Part shown: positions 54,522-64,000 of the stretch, piece after piece
Position numbering within the stretch: the first letter of the stretch is position 1
Layout of the letters: every line of letters begins with the position of its first letter
From: Gibbula magus
Lineage: Eukaryota > Mollusca > Gastropoda > Trochida > Trochidae
Direction: 5' to 3'
DNA length: 64,000 nucleotides
Assembly: GCA_936450465.1 (NCBI GenBank)
Contig: OW388293.1
Span: 44,350,982 to 44,414,981 of the forward strand
Program-made: the position numbers and the translations under genes
The notes under the pieces: model-generated
The model's database searches: none
What the model was told of the DNA's origin: nothing
Seen by the model: only the letters and a program-made list of their open reading frames with translations

Positions 54522-57500
54522 TGTAGACAAAATGTCTTCGCAGTAAAATGAGATAATTATTTCGGATTACCCACATGGTCACGTGGTTAAAAATTTGCTA
54601 CAGCTGTGGACATATAATTTTCCATAATATGAATAGGCCAAGCTTCTTTGGTTGAAAGTTCAATTTGAATATTTTAACTGTCATATAAGGCAAAGTCCCA
54701 ACACTGAATGCTTTTTTTTGTACAATTAAACTTTTCCTCTTTTTACTGATAAATTGTTTCATCGATCTAGAATTTGAACATATAATCCATGCCATGTTAT
54801 GACTTTCACAACAAAATCCCTTGAAGTATATATCTAAATGAGGAATCGTTTGGCAAATACATGTACATACTTATGTCATATTCTAAATGTTTAACATTTG
54901 GGCCTATTATAAGATGAGGACATGAAGGATACAATTATATATGAAGTTATAAAAGTCGTGGTTTAAGATTCAATAATATTGAAAACGAAAAAAAGGTTGC
55001 TGTCCTTAGCTATATAATTATGTTGATCATTGTCAGCTGAAATATACATCGACATTATATAGCCAACCAACAAAGAAACTGCTTAAAATAGATGCGCTCT
55101 AGCATAAACCTATTATATTCTTTATACAAGAACAAGAACAATATATTTGTCCGTGATAAAGTATGTTGGTAAGATAAAACCATAGATTCATTTTTCACAC
55201 CCAAATGCTAATCCTTCATAATATTAATATGTAGTTGTCATTTGAGACTAAGAACTAATATCATGGCGATACACAATAAAAAGGACGAGTATACCCTTTG
55301 CAGATTTTAATTGAAAAAATTGCAAGTTAAGTCTTTATTGTTAACTGGTTCAAAGCAAACATAGAACGCATCTGCTTCATGATAGCTATTTTAACCTTTC
55401 GTGAAAATGTGAACTAAATGGATTTTTTTAAGCTTATTCGTCCAGTTCTTAATTATTTATACAAAACTTTAGATTGTCACGTATCAGATATGTTTGACGA
55501 TGCTCAACGAATCAATATTGTAAAAATCATTATTCACAGAGAAGTTTGTTATGAGAAATGATGTGTCATTAGTTTACTTAGATGTTATGTATAAACAATA
55601 TACTTGAAAACAAACATAAATCTCAAAACAATAAGGTGATTCATATTAGTGAAAAGAAAGTTAAGCTGGATGTAAAATCTGTCAGAACAAAACGTTGTTA
55701 ATTGCCTTACCATCCAACTGGATTACCTTAATTCCAATCATGTAAGCAGATGTTGATAAAAATATTAATTCTGTATTGACGAGATCTTAAAGACATTGTA
55801 GCAAGTTCTGCTTACTGAAAGTGTTCTCACCAAAAGGCAAGTAAGTGTTACAATTTACTAAATAAAGCTCCTAAATCAATGCAAAAGAGTTTTAAACGAA
55901 TGTACATGGTTCGGTTAAGCCATGAGAGTAAAAAATCGCATATGACCTACAAATCTACCTCTTACACTGATGAGTTCCACAAAATTGTCGCTTAATGGGT
56001 CGTTCAATTTTCTACCAATACCGATAACCGTTTTCTGTGTTTACGGACTATTGGGTTGTTTCATAAGATGTGTTATCCTCTGATGTAACAATATATTTTT
56101 TAAACTTTAATCATAAATAACAAATTTGAGAAATGGGCGTGAATTATAATTACTAACATTATGTAAGATATACTCATATTTTCGAAAGAAGACAATTGTA
56201 TATTGAAACCAATGAACTACACGACATGTGGGTAAGGTATGGTTAAGGTAAAATTGATTTACATAAATGTTAAGAACAAGTATGGAGATTTAAACTCCTC
56301 ACGGACAAAAAACTGATATGAGGCTTAGTGATGCATAACGTGAACATATATTAAGATTCATTTTTGCAAAAAAATTTTTGATGTGATGAATTTGTAGATC
56401 GTCATTCTAGATTTTAAACAATTTTAAACTCAGAACAGGAAGTTGTCAGTTACTTCCTTGTGATTTTCTGTTGTTGTGTAGGCTTTATTTAACTTGGGTA
56501 TGAGGCCATGTTTCTATTTCCAAATAATTCGACAACGATTGGAAAGACGACAGATCGGTGTACACGATTTGAGTATTAACTGTTATAGATATAAACATTA
56601 TAAACATGATTATATACATATTTTCCTTGTCCTTTTACATGATCTCGTCAACGTGTTGTACTAAAATTATTCAGCGATTCAGATTTGTATTGATATCATC
56701 GTGTAAGGGGCTATTTTCTGACAATCGAATAAGACAACTACAGGCAAATGAGTATTTCGTCCTGTATTAACTCGCCTAATATAGTGGTTAAAGTACTTAT
56801 TAGTGATGTTTATAATCTTGTCACTAAAATGATGACAACGATAATTATGTTTCTTGATATTTCAACTTCATAACGGATAATTTGAATGGACTTATATGAC
56901 CGATTAATGTAATATCAATCTAAAATCCATCTCGCTGATATGAACTATGTTTCACTACTACTGTATGATAACGTATTATTGACCTTTATTTTAACCTTAT
57001 AAAATAACTGATATGCTGATATCTTTATAGAAGCAATTAAAGATGGATGTGCGTCCACATACGTTAAAACACAAAGCACCACTGTATCATTTTATCACAA
57101 TGTTTTGCAGCTTTACCATACATACATAAAAAATATACAAATCCGTAAGATGTCATGAATGGAATAAACACGACTGTCTATTTTATAAAAAGTGTAATTG
57201 TAACAAAAGGATTGAGCACATATTAAATAATTTTCCTTGATATATGAGTAATTTGATTGCTTTTTGTGTGATATCATACAAAAAAGTATCATTCTTAAGG
57301 ATCTAATCAATAAGTTGAAATAAGAGAACTGCAAAGTGATAATAAACATTGTTAACATTTTTGTGAGTATCAACAACAAAATACATGGCTCTGATATCAG
57401 AGGAAAACGAGGAGAAGTTATTAATCATTTCATTAGTCATTTTTATGTTTTTCACAAATTACATTACCATACCAAACAAATCACAGCATAAAACGTGTGT

Positions 57501-57560
57501 AATAGATACTACCGATTGCATATTTATTGGGGTATTAATTAATAACATACTCTCATGGCA
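54522..57560. other. Anonymous DNA (long diverged repeat, copy 2)
   Basis: Parallels 900-5340 in order: GCTGAAATATACATCGACAT at 55037, AAACCTATTATATTC near 55106, AATCAATAAGTTGAAATAAG near 57304. No exon or RNA gene is visible. Confidence 0.5.
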
Positions 57561-60500
57561 ATAGTTATTTTTTTAATTAAAAAAACACATACCACCAGGG
57601 ATATTTAATTTTAGATGCTGACAGTATTAGTTCAGTCACCGAATTTATGAAGGTTGCAGGTTCTTATCAAATGTTTCTTTCAATATATAACTCAGGCAGT
57701 CAGCTCTGATAAAATACAATAACTGTGAGTTTGTGGAAAGAACAAGGAGATTATATTATCGACAAACATATGTGAAATTGTGTTTGACCCTGTAACACCA
57801 TTGTAGATTTCCTGTTACATACAATTTGGAATCCAAAATAACTTTCGGTCTTTTGCCAAAGATAAACATATTATATAATAAGAAATTAATGAACCACGAA
57901 ATGAAGCCTTAATATTTTGATTTCACTCCAACTAACATTGTAGTCAACCAGCACTTTTCGCAAAAGGCAAGTTATATTCTACCAAACGATCACATTCACA
58001 GTTGTGCGCTTGCAACACATGTTAATTTCCACAGAATTTAAGTATCTTATGTTTAAAGGGTCCACTTATTCTACACAATAGTGTATTGGGCGATCGAATC
58101 CTACAGCTGTTGAACACAAATTTGTTACATTGTTTTGTATACATGGCTATACACACACATAACAATATAATATATACTTGTGTTATAGCATTATTTGGTA
58201 TGAAAAAAAGTACATTCATTAAGAAGCAGTAATCTTTTTTTTATTTTTCCTCAGTGCCTTTATTTTTAAGGCATGGATTTGTGGAGAGTGCGACAGGCAT
58301 CGTTTTAGACAAAATAACAATATTTATTTACCAACTCTCAAAGCTTCTGACTTAAAATAGACATTCTCCTGGCACCTGCTTTTACCACTATTGTCCCAAA
58401 AGTCTAAATAGGATTTATGCTTTGGAATTCCAAGGGTAAACCAATAATGGTATATTTCAGACAGCCAAAAACGAACAACCACTCTTGGGGGAAATAAGTA
58501 GGGGTTTTATATTGCTGAATTATGATTTTTAAAATCAGAAATGCAAGACATTCACATTGTGTTTTTAGGTCATTAATGGTCCAATTCTGATTTTTTGCGA
58601 TATCTCTTACTTTGGAGACGTAATACTTTCATCAAACGACTATAAAAAGTTCCATTTGAAAATAGATTTGTCTGCGACAGGAACATGGTTCCAATCTTGC
58701 ATCCGCAAATATGCGTATGCTTTTCTCAAGTCTCTTCTCAGTTTTCACTACATTGCATTCAAAATGAGTTTGAAAGTATGTTTTCTTTGAAAAAATAATA
58801 ACTATTTGTATTTACTTTACACATATCATTCATTATCCTTTTTTGTTGGAAACCTGAATTCATGTGAACTGAAAACACACAAACTACCAGTCAATTTTTT
58901 TTCAAAGTTCATGTGGAGGTATTGGTGTTTTATGAGAAGTGATTACCACCGAAGAATGGGCTAGTAGGACTGGAATTACAGCACGTGATTTGTCAGCATA
59001 ATGATGTTTTAAAATGTTTTAAAGGTTGTTATAGTGTACATGTCTGATTATTTGACGAACTTTAAAGAGCCATCAAGGATTTTGATGAACATATCGGAAA
59101 ATTGCCAAAAATCTATCTCTGTGAAATGTATACACCTAATTTTTCACAAATTTGTTCGACCCAAAATAAGCCGAGAAATTGCACTAATTAGTAAAGGTGT
59201 TTTTCCAGTCTAAATATAGATCCAGTCTATTATTTTCAAGCGCAAAGCAATGTGGTCTAGTTCACACACTGAACACGAAGACACGAAAGAATAACAAAAT
59301 TTATGAGCAATGAAAGAAATTGAAATATATAATTTTTGGCGGTTATTTATTTACCATTTCATTTAATTATGTATTCGCTACAGATATTGGAATAATTGTT
59401 TTACCTAACTCGGTATTTTGCTTGAATTTTATAATTAATGAAAGTAAAAATTTATCATAATATGCTGGTCTTATCTAAAAAAAAAATACATTAAACCGGC
59501 AATAATGTGTATATTCTCAGGACATTTAGAAACATTGTTTGTAAAGCGATCGTCACATTCAGTACTTGCGCTAGAGACGAGCCATCAGGTTTGCTGTTGT
59601 CTGCTGATGTGTAGTACGTTTTAAGCAATAAAGGGGATTCTGTTTATATGACGTCAGGTACCCTTAGCGCGCGCTACTCGAAGGAATAGTTCTCTTTGCA
59701 TTACATTGTCGTGATATGAAAATTATTTAACACTTGTCATGTTGTAGGTAAAATATTTCTCCGACGATTGACGTTATAAGTATAATTTCCACAAATTATT
59801 TTTAATTTGAAGCACTAACATCCTTGATGGCTCTTTAAGATTCAAAACACATTCGTATTAGTATACTTTTCATCAAACATTTCATAACGATATGCACATG
59901 CACTATTGTTCAAATCAAACATATGCGTATTGTGCAATCACATCGAAAAAAAAGCTTCATTTTTATCAGTTTCAAATATTTCACTTATAAATTCATTTCA
60001 TAAATGTCCAAGATAAACTCTGTTTCAACAGGTTAAATAAATGTATTTCACCTCGGAGTTCAGACATCTGCAGAATAATCATCGAATTATCGAGAAGTGA
60101 CTGGAGTACTCTTAGATCTGACCATCTCCCGAGAGATCCAGACTGACTTCCTGAAGAGTAGTGTGTGTTAGTGCTCCAGTGACACTACGAGTTTATTCCC
60201 CCCTCTTTCATGTTGTACATAGGAGATGTTGTGTCTTTCAATAATTACCATGACACCAAATAAAGCAATAACAATACATGCTCTGCAAGAGAATTTGGCT
60301 CTTGTTATAACTGTTTAATAAATATAATGAAGTTTTAAGTCTACATCAATCATCATACATCATAATTAAACACATTAAGGATATTTTTTTTTCAAATGAT
60401 ACGTGAATACATGTGAAATGCGTTGTAGGTGCATAACCCTAGATGATATACCTCATAGGAGCACATCTACGTCATTTCGTAAAAGTAAATTAATTAAACA

Positions 60501-61914
60501 CCGTTATGATGGCTGTATTTCAACCAATGCCTACAGGTATATATAGAGTGTCCATGTGATCTGTAATAAAGTTTCCTTTTGGGAAACCCGAGTAGTTTAA
60601 GATCATGAGAGATCCGGATTGACTTCCTGAAGAGTTCCGTGTGAAGTGCTCCAAAAACTCTTAGAACTATCACTGCTCTTTCATCTTCTGTACTTTCTGG
60701 TTCTTGGAGAGAAAAGTTATGTCTGTCAATAATGAAATGCAAACAATCTATTGTGTATCCAAGATACTACTTAGATATTTATTGTCAATTCTTCATATCT
60801 TCAATAACAGCTTTAGGTCTTCAATGTGCTAATGTACATCATGTTATTGCTATATCTGTAACGTAATCTAAAATACAAACTTTAAGAAAGATCAACTGAA
60901 GTCATCTTTAATTCCAACACAATCATTGAAGGATTATTTTAACAGAGTGTATATGTAAAAACATGTGCATGTATATTACCACTTGAGTATAATATCAACT
61001 ATTATTATCCGTTGTACATGTTACACTTCACTCATTTCAGATAGAGGTTTATTCATATTAAACTATTGAATATATGATTGTCTGAATGTCTGCATTGCTA
61101 CAATTTCAATTCCTTGAATTAGAAAGTGTTGGGCTGTAAGCAACATGCAATGAATATAAAAAATAAAAGGAATATACTATTTAGATTTAGTTCAGATTCA
61201 CGTGCCACTATGCACCGAGTGAATTCGATTGATGGCTTTAAATAGAAATAGGAATAAAAAACGCCACTTTGGATCGTAAAGCATTCATGATCATTAAGTT
61301 GTTATATGCACTTCAAAGAGAATATATTTCTTACAGGCTTTGCTACTTTTGTGAGTTTCGAAATTCAGACTGAGTAATTACTTTCATTTATCATATGAAT
61401 AAGACGACATGTAAGTTTTGAATAGTTATGCTCAAAACTTACTGCAACCAATTTATTATTTATAAGTAATAACAGTTCCATACATTTTAATTGAAGTCAG
61501 TGATTGTTAAATGCTGGCGGTGAAATATATCACATGTACAGAATTCCTTGAAGTCTACTACTTCTATTACTTCTACTACTACTTCAATTAATGATAATAA
61601 TGTTGTGAAACATTGTCAATCTTGAAATATGCAATTCATTGATGAAGTTTCATGTTAGTTTATTTCACTTAATGTAAAATGAGGATTTATCATTAGTGCC
61701 AACCTTTTTGCAACTCATAAATATATTTTAATCTTTATTATTTATACTGAGCTATTGATTCAAAGGGCATATTACATGTGTAATGTGATATATCGTTATG
61801 GGAATTAAAACTCTTCATTTTTGCCAATGAACACACACGTGCAATGATGTTCATGCAGTCACTAATTAGGTTGAATTTTGAGTAAGCATCTCTTTAACTG
61901 ATATACATCTTTGA
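57561..61914. other. Anonymous AT-rich DNA
   Basis: No gene recognised. 60055-60240 and 60590-60760 are related to each other and to 49530-49700 (AGATCCAGACTGACTTCC or AGATCCGGATTGACTTCC, then CTGAAGAGT). From about 61770 a third copy of the long repeat begins. Confidence 0.45.
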
Positions 61915-62382
61915 TGATAGATAGATAGATCATCTTTTATTTCCTCCAAAATATGAAGATTGTTACATATCAAAGCAACATCAGAAGTTAAATATACAGT
62001 GAATCAATGAATAATTAATTTTGAAAACAATCGAGATTGACAGACAGTCATAAAGTCTGACACTAATAGCATCACCTTCTCCCATTCTGTCATATTTAAT
62101 TTTCCCAGTGATGTACAGGAACCACCAAGCAAATCAACAATAATTTCATCATCATCATTTTCCAAAAATGCAACAAAATCAGATATTGGTATGATATCTC
62201 AAATCATTAAAAAATGTACATGATAGTATAACATGTTTACCAATATCACAAGCTACCATTCCACATATACACTCTCTGGATTCGGTGACTCTTACAACAC
62301 TGTATACATTTCCTGCAACTGCAAAAATTTCATCTATGAATATGAATTCTATAAGATCACGACTTCGAAGGAAAAACATGAA
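61915..62382 (-). pseudogene. LINE ORF2 C-terminal end and 3' UTR
   Basis: Minus-strand frame RDLIEFIFIDEIF then ESRECICGMVACDIGKHVIL, SCTFFNDLRYHTNI: the C-x-C ... H ... C zinc-knuckle and x-DLR-x-x-TNI that close many LINE ORF2s. The 3' side ends in an ATCT/GATA tetranucleotide tail (GATAGATAGATAGATCATC at 61916-61934), as in several LINE clades. It is heavily 5'-truncated. Confidence 0.65.
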
Positions 62383-64000
62383 TTCGTTTTAATTATAAGT
62401 TGTGACCAACGATAAGACATCTAAATTTTGTAAGTGGATTAGGTCAGCTGAAATATACGTCGACATTACATATTCAACACAGTGCCGTCTTAGAAAACAG
62501 GTGGGCTCGGTTACAAGCCTATCATATTCTTATAGAAGATCAGAAAAATCCCATTAACACCATACCATATATCATCTTCTTGATAAAACCTGTCGGTAAG
62601 ATAAAACCACAGATTTACCTCTAACACCCACGTGTTAACACTTCATAGTATTCTTTTCTGTTTTCCATTTGAGAATTTGAATTGACATGGCGATGCACAA
62701 TCATAAGAAGTGTTTTCCGTCCCCACATTGGAAATGTGGTAAGTTGATTATTGATTAAAAGTATTAATGTGCTATTATACACATCTGCTACATGATTGCT
62801 ATATGGCGTGCTATCACACAAATGACGCCTCTGCATTTAAAAGGGAAAAGTTACATAGACGTATTGTTATGGCTGTTTTGTCCTACTATGGTTGATATAT
62901 CATAAGGTTATTTTGTATATGTAAGTATGTAAGACAATGAATTTCTAATTGAATATTGCACCAATCATTATTCATTGTGAAGTTTGTAATGGGAAACATT
63001 AGTCATTGGTATAGTTTTATGATATGACTTTCCCTCATATGCACTAGTACAACTATATATATATTTGATCTAATACTATACACTTGAAAACAAACCTAAA
63101 TTCCAATACAATAAGGTCGTTCCTATTAATGAATACTTGGTTTTGGATTTAATTTCCGGCGGGAAGTTTGTGTTATGTCATTACATTGTTGATTTCTGAC
63201 CTCGTATATACAATGAGCCATTTAATCTTGGTAATTACTTATTTAAATGAACCAACTTCATTTCATGGCAAAACACCTAGTTGCAAATGAGATGATTAAG
63301 GTACTTAATATTAAAGATATAAGAAAATAACGATTTGTGGATAATAACTCTCTATTGTGACCATACATGACGGTTTTAAGTATATTTGTACTACTACCTT
63401 CCTTAGTGCTTCATAATTTAAAGATATATTCTTCTACATATAAACAAATGAACATACATACACTTGTATATTTCAATTTCTGTATATGTATGCGTATAGC
63501 TTCGAATCTTAGAACAGAATTGTAGGAATTGTGGTTAATTCACCTTGGAATATGAAACAGGTGATAACTGAATTAGAGTGAACCAGTCGTCGAAATTGAC
63601 ACATTTGACAAGTCGTAATGAGCATTATGGGTGCGTAATTTCCTCACATTATAATTCCTTGAATGAAACTTGGTGTGATTCCAACAACTTATGAAGCAGT
63701 ATGGAAACGTTATTCCCTCACAGACTGATTCCTGATATCAAGCTTGGCGATGGATATATATTTAGATTTGATTTCCCTTTTTTGGCTTATCTTATTTGAC
63801 ATGAAGAAATTGTAGGTTGTCATTTCAGACATTAAGCCAGACATTAGGTAAAGGGGATATTAGCTGCATAGATGTGGCTTTTGACTGCTAAGACTGTGCG
63901 GGCTTCACTTTAATTGTAAATGACATTTTAAAAATTGTAAACTACTTAACCCTGATTTGACAATTATTAGAAAGAAGGTAGTTTAGTGTAAAATATATGA
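62383..64000. other. Anonymous DNA (long diverged repeat, copy 3)
   Basis: GCTGAAATATACGTCGACAT at 62448 and GATAAAACCTGTCGGTAAG near 62580 parallel 55037-55180 and 1055-1170. No gene is seen. Confidence 0.45.

Overview
This is a eukaryotic, AT-rich, almost purely intergenic (or intronic) window made of layered transposable elements. I found no host protein gene I would defend. The repeat content points to a mollusc, most likely a gastropod of the abalone type. The main clues are tRNA-headed SINEs whose tail runs GCGGCGTTAAAC followed by CTCACTCACTC repeats, and many non-autonomous elements built as hairpin, CCGTCCGTCC, 145-190 bp tandem core, hairpin, which are common in molluscan genomes. 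The species is an inference.

Layout. 1-5340: anonymous diverged DNA carrying a SINE nested inside another SINE. Faded copies of the same DNA recur at about 52430-57560 and 61770-64000. 6203-8180: a 5'-truncated LINE on the minus strand between two 159-bp direct repeats. 9370-11170: an 82/83/88-bp satellite. 11590-14285: a LINE with an ORF1 C-terminus and an ORF2 endonuclease plus the start of the RT, broken by frameshifts. 14400-16368: a Cys-rich PHD-like ORF, a SINE and a piggyBac transposase C-terminus. 16369-22745: a 6.4-kb DNA transposon of a type I cannot assign, with 4-bp target duplications, near-identical termini, a motif array near both ends and one large DD(E/D)-like transposase gene. 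That gene is interrupted by a SINE fragment, a 14-bp duplication and a Helitron-like insert. 23697-30470: a 145-bp tandem-repeat element split by a complete 5.2-kb hAT transposon (8-bp TSD) that contains a long inverted duplication of its own transposase. 31664-31969: a MITE. 33060-37167: eroded pieces of the 145-bp element family. 37280-41036: a tandem duplication of an RPA-like OB-fold/zinc-ribbon ORF, one copy split by a 2.1-kb Helentron-like element. 41206-51470: a field of Helentron-like elements with shared ends but different tandem cores, mixed with SINEs and a Tc1-like relic. 53087-54519: a Tc1-like transposon with a SINE inside its transposase. 61915-62382: a LINE 3' end.

Several junctions are exact: TSDs for seven SINE insertions, the hAT, the MITE and the unassigned transposon, and an empty site preserved by the tandem duplication. 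The relative order of many insertions can therefore be read directly. The points most worth checking are the unassigned transposon with its TGTGACGGTAATGAC array, the hairpin-forming hAT derivative, the Helentron-like family with exchangeable cores, the RPA-like relic, and the LINE with an unusually long target duplication.
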